NCBI RefSeq assembly: GCF_001904745.1
Contig: NZ_MRCD01000020.1
Span: 1 to 64,000 of the forward strand
From: Calothrix sp. HK-06
Lineage (GTDB): Bacteria > Cyanobacteriota > Cyanobacteriia > Cyanobacteriales > Nostocaceae
Reading direction: 5' to 3'
DNA: 64,000 nt
Positions 17,739 through 26,963 of the stretch are shown piece after piece. The notes under the pieces were generated by a model, which saw only the letters and a program-made list of their open reading frames with translations, was not told the origin of the DNA and did not search any database. Every line of letters begins with the position of its first letter. Within the stretch, counting starts at the first letter, position 1. Both the position numbers and the translations under genes were made by a program.

Positions 17739-20267
17739 TTATTTGATTTTGCGCTGAAAAATAAATGTGCCACTGGCGCCAGGGTTTACAACAGCTTCAG
17801 TATATTCATATACTTGAATATCGCCATTGATAACAGTAACGGTTGTCTTATTTGCATTATCTGCACTTCCTTTAGGTTGTGCAGGATATTTCGGGTCTAC
17901 GGTAATACCAAACCATGTATTTGGTGCTGTGGCACCGTCTTCTTTAATCTTCAAATCATTAGCTGGTAGAATTACGTTGTCAGTTCCACCACTCGAAGAA
18001 ATATTTTTGTAAGTAATGCGGTACTCGATGATACGACCGATGGTCGCGGCAGCAGATAATTTAGCTTGGTCGGTTGTATAAGCTTCGACTTCTGTTGTTC
18101 CATCTGCTTCTAATATGCGCGCTTCTTTAAGCAAGCTCAGATAATTTGTGTATAAGCGGTCAATTGTCTTGTTACCAGGTTCATTATTATCAGACTGACC
18201 GTTATTATCAAGATCGATAAACGCATTAATTATTACTGGGAATGGTTTTAATTGTTCCACGTCACCAGGTAAATCTACTGTTACGGTATAGTTTGCATTA
18301 CTATTTGCTGGAACTGTTATTTTTACGGGAGTTCCACTTGTAAAGTCAAATCTACCACCATCAGAGTTTAGAGTATATGTTGCAGTCGTAGTAGTGCTAG
18401 TTGCTGGGTTGGTAAAAGTAATTGTTACTTTTGTTTTGTCTGGCAAATCAGATAAACTGCCAAATTCCGGTAGCAACGAAATTTCTTGCGAACTACCACT
18501 AGTATTTTGAACTGTGTTGTTAAAGGTAACTGCCACCGTATCCGCATCCGTCAATAGAGCAGTAGGAGATTTTCCAGCAGGTACAACAATAGATTTATTT
18601 GTAAAGTCATCGTTATTGTCAGTTGGACCAACTGCCGCAGGTTTATCTTTTGGACCATTAAGCAGAGTACCTGGAAATGTGACAATAGTGTCTTCACCAC
18701 CCTTTGGTTTCGTGCCGGCGCCTAGACCGACAACATCATTACCATTATTTGTAGTGTTTGTATCTGTCGGATCTTTACCTGTTCCTGGGACAGTACCATC
18801 TGCTACTGGGTCTGCTTTTCCGTTGTTGATACCACCATCTTGCGTTGTAGTTCCACCTGTTGTTGAATCTGGGTTGTCACCATTCAAACCGTTATTAGAA
18901 GTTTGGTCACCAGATTCATCGTAAACGATTTGAGTTGCTGTACCTGGTTTTGATTCTCCTGGTTGTGATTGACCAAAGACCTGAGCGATGTTAGCAACTT
19001 GCCCACCTGTAAAACCATTTTCTGGTGTAACTTTGAAACTAAAGCCAGTAATTGTATTACCTGTACCAGCATTTCCTTTAGATAATGGTGTAAATGGCGC
19101 CACCGTACCAGTCTCGTATATAAAACCAACGCGCGTGATTTTGCCAGAAGGACGTGCTTTGAACCAATTTGCTTTATGAGCATTAGTTGTCAATGGGTCT
19201 GTTGTATAAACCACTTGCCATCCAGATGGTGCTTCTGGAGTTGTAGTAGTGTCAAGCTCCATTTTATCTGGAATCGCATCGGACACTAGAACATAAGATT
19301 TGGTGGCATCGCCCTCTACATTAATTGCAGTACCATACAAGTCGGAATTTATAAATCCTGTTGGTGCTGGTGATGGGTTCTCTACCCGCATTGCTAATTT
19401 GTAAGTCAGAACGTCATCAGTAAAAGAGTTAGGATTGGCGCCTGAACTGTAATCAGATACTGCTTTTAAGACTGTTGCAAAAGCTTGTAAGCGCGCGCCA
19501 ACCGTAATTTCAGCACTTGTTGCCATTGCTTCACGCACACCGTTACTAGGTGCTGTTGCGTTAGTTTCACCACCAACACCGTCGGGATTATCTTTGGTGT
19601 AAACATCATTTGGGTTGTCTACACGAGTAACGTTTTGGTCGTTTTGTGAACTAGTATTACCCAAAGAAACTTTTAACGTATCTCCCGAAACTGCAATGTT
19701 ACCGTTAACCTTTATTGGTACACGGACTTTAATTTTTCCACTGGCGCCAGTACCAGGATATGGAACAATCGAACCGTTGTTAGGGTTTGTTATGTCCGTG
19801 CCTAACAAGTCACCTGTAAAACCACCATTAGTTTTATCAACATTTATCGGTGTGATTGGATTACCATTAACCTCTATAATTTGAATATCCCCATTCTGTT
19901 CAAATGTTCCAGCTTTGCTGGAAGTAAGCGTTGCAGTCCCAGGAATAAAGAACTGTGTTCGGTCATTACCTATATTGGTAATAGTGAATTCTACAAATAA
20001 TGTGTCATTCCCATTTGGAGATGAGTTACTAGGTGTTTCAGCAGTAATGGTAATACCTGCAACTTCAGCAACGTTAATTACAACTTCATTTGATGTCGAA
20101 TTATATGAGTTTCCGTCGCCATCTTTAAAGGTTGCTGTCGCAGTGTTTTTAATTTCTTGCCCTGCTGCTGTGTCTGCTAATACTGGTGTTATCATTCCCA
20201 GACTACTACTTACTGCAAGCGTAGCCGCTAAAAGTTGTTTGAAATGTTTATTTTTACGTGGTTTCAT
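17739..20267 (-). CDS. Large secreted DUF11-like repeat protein, first gene of surface operon
   Basis: 842 aa with a signal peptide (MKPRKNKHFKQLLAATLAVSSS... cleaved near PVLA). The mature protein opens with GQEIKNTATATFKDGDGNSYNS, matching the opening motif of the 486-aa neighbour (AGKIQNTASYTF). Several beta-sandwich units follow, then a Gly/Asn/Thr-rich acidic linker at about 445-545, and a Ca-type DLDNNGQSDNNEPGN motif near 695. The last unit contains GRIIEYRITYKNISSSGG. It ends FIFQRKIK. It is the promoter-proximal and probably most expressed member. Function unknown; a surface layer or fibre subunit is a guess from composition and context. Confidence 0.72.
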   Translation of the reverse strand: MKPRKNKHFKQLLAATLAVSSSLGMITPVLADTAAGQEIKNTATATFKDGDGNSYNSTSNEVVINVAEVAGITITAETPSNSSPNGNDTLFVEFTITNIGNDRTQFFIPGTATLTSSKAGTFEQNGDIQIIEVNGNPITPINVDKTNGGFTGDLLGTDITNPNNGSIVPYPGTGASGKIKVRVPIKVNGNIAVSGDTLKVSLGNTSSQNDQNVTRVDNPNDVYTKDNPDGVGGETNATAPSNGVREAMATSAEITVGARLQAFATVLKAVSDYSSGANPNSFTDDVLTYKLAMRVENPSPAPTGFINSDLYGTAINVEGDATKSYVLVSDAIPDKMELDTTTTPEAPSGWQVVYTTDPLTTNAHKANWFKARPSGKITRVGFIYETGTVAPFTPLSKGNAGTGNTITGFSFKVTPENGFTGGQVANIAQVFGQSQPGESKPGTATQIVYDESGDQTSNNGLNGDNPDSTTGGTTTQDGGINNGKADPVADGTVPGTGKDPTDTNTTNNGNDVVGLGAGTKPKGGEDTIVTFPGTLLNGPKDKPAAVGPTDNNDDFTNKSIVVPAGKSPTALLTDADTVAVTFNNTVQNTSGSSQEISLLPEFGSLSDLPDKTKVTITFTNPATSTTTTATYTLNSDGGRFDFTSGTPVKITVPANSNANYTVTVDLPGDVEQLKPFPVIINAFIDLDNNGQSDNNEPGNKTIDRLYTNYLSLLKEARILEADGTTEVEAYTTDQAKLSAAATIGRIIEYRITYKNISSSGGTDNVILPANDLKIKEDGATAPNTWFGITVDPKYPAQPKGSADNANKTTVTVINGDIQVYEYTEAVVNPGASGTFIFQRKIK

Positions 20268-20736
20268 GTTCAGAACAGCCTATAATTAATAAAAAATGCA
20301 ATACAAAACCGAGGCTGATGTTGTGCAACTAGCCAAACTTTAAATTTGTTATCTTGTATAATGAATTCAGTTATTTTTGATATTTATTGTGCGAATTACA
20401 TTTACTAAGGATTGATATATAAAGTAGAAGATTGGCTTTTAAATAACTTTATAGGGAATTAACCAAAACAAACAAGCTTCGGATTTACTCATTATTATAG
20501 TTAACTATGCGTCACTGTTCTCTTTATAAATGAATTTAGTACTCTGGTTGATAAATTAAATTCGCGCTTTAGTAGGAATTTATTCTATCTAATTTTTAGT
20601 ATTCCCAAAGTTTGCCTCGATCTATCATACAAACTTCATAAGTCTGTATGTACAGAAGTAGAATTACCCAGTTTAACGATGATTACAAGCTTATATAATA
20701 TTAATAGCGTTTGTCATCAGCATTTTCTCTGATAAA

Positions 20737-20765
20737 GTAGAAACGCCATATAATAACGTTTCTAC
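20737..20765. repeat. Inverted repeat, 9-bp stem
   Basis: GTAGAAACG and CGTTTCTAC separated by 11 nt. It resembles the TGTAGAGACG palindrome family but is diverged. Confidence 0.45.
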
Positions 20766-20882
20766 CATGAAACATAGCTTTAACTTACATAAATTCAGTT
20801 CATAAAAGTATACACTCTTTAGACGTTGACTTGGCGCCTATAACAAAGTTGTGACAAGATGACACGCACCATACACATAAAA

Positions 20883-20910
20883 ATAGAGACCGAATATATT
20901 CAGTCTCTAT
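20883..20910 (-). terminator. Rho-independent terminator of ssb
   Basis: A long stem (ATAGAGAC-x-GAATA / TATTC-x-GTCTCTAT, one mismatch) is followed on the - strand by a short T-run. It lies 47 bp past the ssb stop. Confidence 0.65.
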
Positions 20911-20956
20911 AATCAAAATTTAATTAAAATTTTATACTTGAGTATAATCAAGCCTG

Positions 20957-21547
20957 TTAAAAAGGAATGTCATCTTCGTCTGTATCTGCTTCTTGCTGCG
21001 CTGGGTAAGTACTTGGCTCATAATTTTTAGTAGTAGCAGACTGTGTTGTGTATTGCTTGGATTCTTCTGGCATAACTCCGACATTACTTTTCTTTGCAGC
21101 AGGAGTTCTTGCTGGCGCCTCATCATAGCTAGAAGGATCACTAGAAGCACTACTCGCAGCTTGGCGATTCGAGTTATTACTACTTGTTTTAGTACTGGTG
21201 GCAACAGGTGTTCTTTCCACTGCTGGAGCTGAACTCATAGGCGCCGAACCATCGAGTGAATGTATCTTTTGTAATGTTAACTCTGCGCGTTTTTCTTTAA
21301 ATCCCTCTGGACGGTCAATGGTATTCATTCCCAAACGTCCCTCTAAAAGTACACGGTCACCTTGATGGTAATTTTGGTGAACTTCTTTGGCTAAATCTCT
21401 CCAAGATACTACACGCAACATTGATGGTGGGTCATCTTGTCTCGACGCAGGAAACTGCACCATCATCTCTGATATTTCTAAACCGTCTTGTGTGTGACGC
21501 AGTTGAGGCTCACTGATGATTTCTGCCATTAAGATAAAGTTGTTCAT
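20957..21547 (-). CDS. ssb: Single-stranded DNA-binding protein
   Basis: 196 aa. The N-terminal OB fold (residues about 1-100) has MNNFILMAEIISEPQLR, SMLRVVSWRDLAKEVHQNYHQGDRVLLEGRL and AELTLQKIHSL. A Ser/Thr/Ala-rich linker follows, then the acidic tip ending DEDDIPF that recruits replication and repair partners. It binds ssDNA during replication and repair. The gene is monocistronic, followed by a terminator, with a purine-rich Shine-Dalgarno region just upstream. Confidence 0.92.
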   Translation of the reverse strand: MNNFILMAEIISEPQLRHTQDGLEISEMMVQFPASRQDDPPSMLRVVSWRDLAKEVHQNYHQGDRVLLEGRLGMNTIDRPEGFKEKRAELTLQKIHSLDGSAPMSSAPAVERTPVATSTKTSSNNSNRQAASSASSDPSSYDEAPARTPAAKKSNVGVMPEESKQYTTQSATTKNYEPSTYPAQQEADTDEDDIPF

Positions 21548-21820
21548 GTTTTTTCCTCTTTGTTAGTATTTTTGTTAAATTTGTTTGTAATAATTCTTAA
21601 TCAACTCCATATTTGCTATGCTTGGCATACTCGTACTGTTTTAGCATAAAAGTCAAGCAACATTCGCGGTTGTAAATATATTAGTAATATTGTACCAAAA
21701 AGGCAAGCGTTTAGCGAGGATAAACAGTAAATAATGATAAAGCTATTTTTAAACTTTTCTTCATAGGGCTGTTACGTGTATGATGAGCGCTGAATTATTA
21801 TTTGACAATTACTATAAGCT

Positions 21821-23128
21821 GTGGCACAAGTTATTTTAGAAAACGTTTACAAAAGTTTCCCCCACCGTAAAGGGGAGGCGCCTGCACAAGTCAAGGACAA
21901 TATAGATAGTGGTGATGCTGCACGTTCGGAAGGTGTAAGTATTTTACGACGGATAAACTTAACGGTCGCAGACGGTGAGTTTATGGTGTTGGTGGGACCT
22001 TCGGGTTGTGGCAAAAGTACGCTTTTACGCTTGATAGCTGGTTTGGAAAGTATGACTGGTGGGAATATTTCGGTGGGTGACAAACTTGTTAACGAACTTC
22101 CCCCTAAAGAGCGTGATATTGCGATGGTGTTTCAAAGTTATGCGCTTTACCCGCATATGACAGTTTACGATAACATCGCCTTTGGATTACGGCGCCGTTC
22201 GTTAGATAATTTAGTTGATGGGGAAACTAATTCCAGCTTTATCGAAAACTTTCTTGTTAGTGCCACAAGAAAATTACCCAAAGGACTAAGGTATTTATCA
22301 GAGAAAGAAAAATCGATTGACCAACAGGTAAAAAACGTAGCACAATTACTGCGAATCGAAGCATTACTAAAACGATTACCCAAACAGTTGTCAGGGGGAC
22401 AAAGACAGCGTGTTGCATTAGGACGAGCAATAGCACGTAACCCGCAGGTATTTCTAATGGACGAACCTCTATCAAACTTAGACGCGAAATTACGTGCAGA
22501 AACGCGCGCACAAATCGTCAAATTACAGCGTCAACTTGGAACAACCACAATTTACGTCACCCACGACCAAACCGAAGCAATGACAATGGGGGACAGAATA
22601 GCCATTTTAAACCAAGGTCAACTCCAACAAGTGGCGCCTCCGTTAGAACTTTACAACCGTCCAGCAAATCGTTTCGTCGCAGAATTTATTGGTTCACCAC
22701 CAATGAACTTTATTCCCGTCAAATTTCAAGCACCACAAATCATTACAAACGGTGACTTTCGTATGACCCTACCAGAAATTTGGGGCGCCACACTACAAAA
22801 GTACGACGGCAAAACAGTAATATTAGGAATAAGACCCGAACATTTAATTGTAGGTGTACCTGCAACAAGAAACTTACCCGTACAAGTTGATTTAGTCGAA
22901 AACTTAGGTAATGACACTTACTTATCAACACAACTAATAATACCAGGGTTCCAACGACAATCTTTCTCTGACTCATCATTACAAGTCAGAATACCACCCG
23001 ACCGCACCGTTAAAATGGGCGAACAAATTTGGTTATCATTAACACCAGAGAAACTACACTTCTTTGACCCAGAAACCGAAATAGCCATCTACCCCAAAAC
23101 ATCCCCAACACTACCATTTGAAAAATAA
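21821..23128 (+). CDS. MalK/UgpC-type ABC transporter ATP-binding protein
   Basis: 435 aa from a GTG start. ATPase of a carbohydrate-type (CUT1) importer: Walker A GPSGCGKST, Q-loop MVFQSYALYPHMTVYDNIAFGL, signature [14 protein letters not shown], Walker B VFLMDEPLSNLD, switch THDQTEAMTM, then a C-terminal TOBE-type regulatory domain (RPEHL motif). It is longer than the roughly 360-370 aa usual for the family. About 20 extra residues lie before Walker A, and a charged insert of about 40 residues lies between Q-loop and signature (about 127-168). No permease or binding protein is adjacent, so it may be a shared ATPase. Confidence 0.87.
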   Translation: MAQVILENVYKSFPHRKGEAPAQVKDNIDSGDAARSEGVSILRRINLTVADGEFMVLVGPSGCGKSTLLRLIAGLESMTGGNISVGDKLVNELPPKERDIAMVFQSYALYPHMTVYDNIAFGLRRRSLDNLVDGETNSSFIENFLVSATRKLPKGLRYLSEKEKSIDQQVKNVAQLLRIEALLKRLPKQLSGGQRQRVALGRAIARNPQVFLMDEPLSNLDAKLRAETRAQIVKLQRQLGTTTIYVTHDQTEAMTMGDRIAILNQGQLQQVAPPLELYNRPANRFVAEFIGSPPMNFIPVKFQAPQIITNGDFRMTLPEIWGATLQKYDGKTVILGIRPEHLIVGVPATRNLPVQVDLVENLGNDTYLSTQLIIPGFQRQSFSDSSLQVRIPPDRTVKMGEQIWLSLTPEKLHFFDPETEIAIYPKTSPTLPFEK

Positions 23129-23150
23129 TATATTCTAATATTATATTCCT

Positions 23151-23190
23151 GTGGAATCAAACTCTTGTAGAATCAAACTCTTGTGGAACG
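23151..23190. repeat. 16-bp tandem repeat, about 2.5 copies
   Basis: Unit GTGGAATCAAACTCTT, second copy with one change, third copy partial, running into the adjacent hairpin. Intergenic between convergent genes. Confidence 0.6.
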
Positions 23191-23205
23191 GGCATCCCTG
23201 CCCGT
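23188..23205. terminator. Hairpin between convergent genes
   Basis: ACGGGCA / TGCCCGT, 7-bp stem with a 4-nt loop, immediately after the stop of the HEAT lipoprotein gene. A member of the dispersed GGGCA-TGCCC repeat family that may also terminate transcription. Confidence 0.45.
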
Positions 23206-23207
23206 CC

Positions 23208-24242
23208 TTAAAAAGCACCCCACTTAACTGCTGATTGCTCTTTCCTAGCTGTCTTAATAACTTTATACCCTTTACTTTGTGCCCAATTATAAGCAGCTTT
23301 TTCCAAAGTAGGTTCCTCACAATTAAGATAAGTTAAAGCAAGATTCTTATTACCCTGCTCCTTCAGCACATTCACTAGCGTCTGTGTTGTATCTTTGCCA
23401 CCAATGCCAATAAACGAATAAAGCGCATAATCAATAGTTCTTGGGTCATTTGATGCCAAATCCTTGAGCAAAATGCTTTTTGTCATTTCCCAATTATTGC
23501 GTAACTCATCTCCTTTTCTTTTAGCTATTAAAAAATGTACTTTATCCGCTTCCGATACTGGTTGCCAGTTAAGTTTTTCTAAAGCTAAACCAACCATTGG
23601 ACTAGATGCTAAATCAGTTAAATTCTTAGTTAATGGTTCAATAGCTTTTTGGTCTCCAATATCATATAAAACACTCGCAGCATTCGTTCTCATTCTCGCA
23701 TCTGGTTCTTTTAAAGCAGCCAACATCGGTTCTAGCGCTGGCTTCCCAATTGCACCCAAAGCAGCAACCGCATTAGCATCATCTTTTTTAAAGTCAACTA
23801 GCAACTGATTGATAATCTTAGGATTGGCGCCAGCAATATCCTTTAATCCTGTTTTTGCAGCAGTTGCAATTGCACGATTTGGGTGTTTAACATTAGCCAC
23901 TAAAGCTTTAACAGCACGAGTGTCTTTTAATTTTCCCAGTGCAAGCGCTGCCGCAGCATGAGTTTTAATTTCAGCAGAAGATGCAGAAGAGTTAATAGAA
24001 GTATTTAACAAAGTCACTAAAGGTTCAACGGCTTGCTTATCTCCTAAATTTCCTAGTGCTTCGGCTGCTTGGTCTGTGCCAAACGTTGCAGGCTTTTTGA
24101 TATAATTATCAACTAGCCCTTGCACATCTTTCTCGGCAGCTAAACGTTGAACTTGAGAATCTTTTACTTTGTCTAGGTTACAGGCGCCTAGAGTCAAAGT
24201 TAATAAGCTAACTATAATGATGTAGTGCTTACCCATAGTCAA
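23208..24242 (-). CDS. HEAT-repeat lipoprotein
   Basis: 344 aa. Lipoprotein signal with lipobox L-G-A-C (residues about 18-21), then at least five HEAT/PBS-lyase-type helical repeats such as AAEALGNLGDKQAVEPLVTLL, AAALALGKLKDTRAVKALV and AASVLYDIGDQKAIEPL. A C-terminal region of about 120 residues lacks clear repeats. HEAT repeats serve protein-protein binding; being outside the cytoplasm, it is more likely a scaffold than a phycobilin lyase. Monocistronic. Confidence 0.8.
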   Translation of the reverse strand: MTMGKHYIIIVSLLTLTLGACNLDKVKDSQVQRLAAEKDVQGLVDNYIKKPATFGTDQAAEALGNLGDKQAVEPLVTLLNTSINSSASSAEIKTHAAAALALGKLKDTRAVKALVANVKHPNRAIATAAKTGLKDIAGANPKIINQLLVDFKKDDANAVAALGAIGKPALEPMLAALKEPDARMRTNAASVLYDIGDQKAIEPLTKNLTDLASSPMVGLALEKLNWQPVSEADKVHFLIAKRKGDELRNNWEMTKSILLKDLASNDPRTIDYALYSFIGIGGKDTTQTLVNVLKEQGNKNLALTYLNCEEPTLEKAAYNWAQSKGYKVIKTARKEQSAVKWGAF

Positions 24243-24450
24243 TTTACTTGTTTTTATACATAAAATTCTGTGTTCTTATATTTTCGTTGATAACAAAATT
24301 AAATTGTTAAGTTATATTCAGGTGTATTTTCAGGTTCTTAAAATTACAAGCTTTAATGCGATTAAGTTAAATTCAGGTAAATTCAGGTGGTAGTCTGTGT
24401 CTCTATGGTAAAAATAAACACCACCATAATTAATTACATCAAACACCAAT

Positions 24451-24478
24451 CAAAATGTGAACCGTGGTTCACATTTTG
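24451..24478. repeat. 28-bp inverted repeat downstream of the GST gene
   Basis: CAAAATGTGAACC and its exact complement separated by 2 nt. No T-tract follows on either strand, so it looks more like a binding site or mobile palindrome than a terminator. Confidence 0.55.
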
Positions 24479-24521
24479 AGTTTTGATGACCCAATGCACA
24501 AGCGCTTTGGCTTATGCTACG

Positions 24522-25559
24522 TTATTTTTGGCGGTTATGTGGCTCCAGTAAACTTGTAATATCCGGCCCAGACGGAATTATTCCACCTGGGTTAAGTGGA
24601 AACAAGTTACCATAATAATCGCGCTTAACACTTTCTACGTCACAAGTCTCAGCAACTCCCGGAATTTGATACAAGTCTCGTAAATAGGCACCTAAGTTCT
24701 GATAATCTTGAATACGGCGCCGATTACACTTAAATAACCCGTAATAAACTGCATCAAATCTAAATAAAGTTGTAAATAAGCGCACATCAGTAAGCGTTAC
24801 AGTATCTCCACATAAATAACGAGTTTTTTCTAACGCTGCATCAATTTCATCTAGGGCTGTAAATAATTCGTTACAAGCTTGTTCGTATGCTTCTTGTGTT
24901 TGAGCAAACCCACAACGATATACACCATTATTTACAGCATGATAAATTTTATCATTCCAAGCATCTATACTCGCACGCAACTCAACAGGATATAAATCAA
25001 GCTCTGAATTTATGGCAAACTCGTTAAACTGCGAGTTTAATATAACGATAATTTCTGCACTCTCATTATTTACTATCGTTTTTGTGTGCGTATCCCATAA
25101 AATTGGAACAGTACTGCGTCCTTTATAACCAGGTTGTGCCAAGTTATATAATTCTGGTACAGTTTGGCAACCTTCTTCTTCTTCGTTAAAAACCCAAGCT
25201 CCTGTATCTCCATTAGGTGCAACTATTGATACTTGTATTGCTGACTCTAATCCTTTAATTGCGCGCGTAACTATTGTACGATGTGCCCAAGGACATCCTA
25301 AACCAACGTATAATTTATATCGCCCTGCTTCGGGTTTATACTTGCCGTCATTACTTACCGTATCTCGAAACTGGCTTTCTGGTCGAACATATGCACCAGA
25401 TTTACTACGTGGCGCCAGTTGTGACATCATTATATGCCACATCGTTGACCAAACAAATTTGCCAAAGCGAATAATAAACCCACTAGGTAGAGATTTTCCT
25501 TTCTTGGGTCGTGGAGTTGCTGGTGTAACAGGAGTTGGTGGGGAGATAGTTTTAGTCAT
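24522..25559 (-). CDS. Glutathionyl-hydroquinone reductase (Xi-class GST, YqjG/ECM4 type)
   Basis: 345 aa. Reduces glutathionyl-hydroquinones using glutathione through a catalytic Cys. The defining GCPWAHRTIV motif is present near residues 89-98, then a thioredoxin-like domain with STVPILWD and NNESAEI, and an all-helical C-terminal GST domain (ALEKTRYLCGDTVTLTDVRLFTTLFRFD). The first 40 residues are a Pro/Lys-rich extension. Monocistronic, cytosolic. Confidence 0.9.
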   Translation of the reverse strand: MTKTISPPTPVTPATPRPKKGKSLPSGFIIRFGKFVWSTMWHIMMSQLAPRSKSGAYVRPESQFRDTVSNDGKYKPEAGRYKLYVGLGCPWAHRTIVTRAIKGLESAIQVSIVAPNGDTGAWVFNEEEEGCQTVPELYNLAQPGYKGRSTVPILWDTHTKTIVNNESAEIIVILNSQFNEFAINSELDLYPVELRASIDAWNDKIYHAVNNGVYRCGFAQTQEAYEQACNELFTALDEIDAALEKTRYLCGDTVTLTDVRLFTTLFRFDAVYYGLFKCNRRRIQDYQNLGAYLRDLYQIPGVAETCDVESVKRDYYGNLFPLNPGGIIPSGPDITSLLEPHNRQK

Positions 25560-25700
25560 AAGGTTACATGTGTGTGAAATAAAGATGGAGTATTGATATC
25601 TATCTATATAACTAACTTAATTTTGGAAAATAATAATAGATCGAGTTTTGGCTAAATTAGAAGAAATACAAAAGGCTAAAGAAACAGATAAGGAGGAATA

Positions 25701-25931
25701 ATGAATTATCTATACAGTATGATGATTCAATGGTCTGATGAAGATAGATGCTATCTGGTACACTTGCCAGAATTTCCTTGGCAACAGTATCACAAGCATG
25801 GTGAAACCTATGAAGAAGCAGCGAGACATGTACAAGAAGTAATCGAGTCGCTAATTGAGTGGTATCAAGAGCAAGGAAAACCACTTCCTGAACCAATCGC
25901 TTTATCTAAGAAACCATTAGAAGTAGCTTAA
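25701..25931 (+). CDS. HicB-family antitoxin-like protein
   Basis: 76 aa. HicB-like fold: YSMMIQWSDEDRCYLVHLPEFP, then GETYEEAARHVQEVIESLIEWYQEQGKPLPEP. A strong AAGGAGGAA Shine-Dalgarno lies just before the ATG. There is no HicA toxin beside it. About 70 bp upstream is a short open frame (about 20 codons, LAKLEEIQKAKETDKEE) with no good start, perhaps a remnant partner. The function could be antitoxin or a solitary HicB-like protein. Confidence 0.72.
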   Translation: MNYLYSMMIQWSDEDRCYLVHLPEFPWQQYHKHGETYEEAARHVQEVIESLIEWYQEQGKPLPEPIALSKKPLEVA

Positions 25932-25995
25932 ATGAAAAGTCTAGAACAGTGCCTATAACTTATTTTAAATATTCCTGCTCAAACAATTGTTGTTG

Positions 25996-26220
25996 TTAAC
26001 GGCGCATTTTGTCTAGTATAACTTCTTCTGAAGCATCTAAACCATCTGCATACGCATTATTAATACTATGTAATAACTTTTGATTTTTACGACGCTGTAT
26101 ATACTTTTCAATTGCAATGACGAGTAACTCATCTTGAGATAGATTCATTTTTTCAGCTAAAGCACATACTTGATCGTAAACTGAGTCTTTAATAAAAATA
26201 TTCGTGCTTATTATTGGCAT
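25996..26220 (-). CDS. Ribbon-helix-helix-like antitoxin
   Basis: 74 aa. N-terminal strand-helix-helix pattern (ISTNIFIKDSVYDQVCALAEKMNLSQDELLVIAIEKYIQRRK) like CopG/RHH antitoxins, and a C-terminal charged tail. No toxin gene follows; the 65 bp downstream are non-coding. Orphan antitoxin or small DNA-binding regulator. Confidence 0.6.
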   Translation of the reverse strand: MPIISTNIFIKDSVYDQVCALAEKMNLSQDELLVIAIEKYIQRRKNQKLLHSINNAYADGLDASEEVILDKMRR

Positions 26221-26286
26221 AATGTTTAAATATTATTTATGCCTTCTAATTTTAGCTTAATTTCACGATGCATTTAAAATATTCCT

Positions 26287-26754
26287 ATGGATGACTTAGA
26301 ATTTAGATGCTTAAATGTCTTACTACAAAATTCTTGTGCGTTAGTAGAAAGGTTTAAACGAGCGTTTGACTCAATTGAGCCAAATTTATGTGAAAATTTT
26401 GAATTGACTCCAAATTTGGCACCAGAAAAGGGTTATTTAGTGATTTCATACTTACTGGAGTTCGCATGTGAATGTCAAAACATGCTCAACATTGAGTTAG
26501 GACGTGCGGGTCTTTTATCACTTCCTCAGCATTGGTTATTGCAAAATATTAAGGAAGTGATACAAAGAGTTTTAAATTTAGATGACGAATGGGAGTATCG
26601 TCGTTTGCTTGAGGTTCTTTGGAAAATTGATAAAGAATTAGTTCGTGAATTTACTGTTTACGGTCTCAACAGTCATAATGTTGAAGTTATAGAAGCTGCT
26701 ACAGATTCATTACACGAACTTAACATAAGTGAGGCGCCTCTGGATTGCGTGTAA
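26287..26754 (+). CDS. Hypothetical helical protein
   Basis: 155 aa, not recognised. Predicted mostly helical, acidic, cysteine-containing (six Cys), no signal peptide or membrane segment. The motif LPQHWLLQNIKEVIQRVLNLDDEWEYRRLLEVL suggests a helical-bundle protein. Starts at an ATG 66 bp from the divergent RHH gene, so the two may share a regulatory region. Codon use looks like that of the neighbours. Confidence 0.55.
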   Translation: MDDLEFRCLNVLLQNSCALVERFKRAFDSIEPNLCENFELTPNLAPEKGYLVISYLLEFACECQNMLNIELGRAGLLSLPQHWLLQNIKEVIQRVLNLDDEWEYRRLLEVLWKIDKELVREFTVYGLNSHNVEVIEAATDSLHELNISEAPLDCV

Positions 26755-26878
26755 TGCAGTAACTGATATTATTTTCCCATGTAATCAATCAATATTTATT
26801 CTTTGCATAATTTTATTACATGATGGTACCTAATAACTTTTATAAATTTGGAAAGTACTAAATTAAATGTTTAAAAAA

Positions 26879-26951
26879 TCCCCCCTAGCCCTAATAAGGG
26901 GGGGAAAGAGAGGTATTTTTAGCTCTCCTTATTAAGCGGGGTTGGGGGGAT
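26879..26951. repeat. Small MITE-like inverted-repeat element
   Basis: About 73 bp with imperfect terminal inverted repeats of about 27 bp (AATCCCCCCTAGCCC... / ...GGGGTTGGGGGGATC). It is inserted just past the mnmA stop. No coding capacity, so it must be mobilised in trans if mobile. Confidence 0.6.
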
Positions 26952-26963
26952 CAAATCCATAAT

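Larger units (their letters stand above)
20268..20956. other. Intergenic region upstream of the surface operon
   Basis: About 690 bp of AT-rich DNA with no credible gene. It contains the ssb terminator (20883-20910) and a hairpin at 20737-20765 (GTAGAAACG / CGTTTCTAC, 11-nt loop). The remaining roughly 470 bp leading to 20267 should hold the operon promoter and a long leader; I could not fix a -35/-10 pair. Confidence 0.5.

Noticed and set aside
18514-18924. 136-codon plus-strand frame inside the 842-aa surface gene
   Set aside because: Antisense shadow of a Thr/Gly/Asn-rich repeat region; no family features.
25626-25703. Small gene just before the HicB-like gene (LAKLEEIQKAKETDKEE)
   Set aside because: Only about 20 codons with no ATG/GTG start; better described as a remnant or leader.
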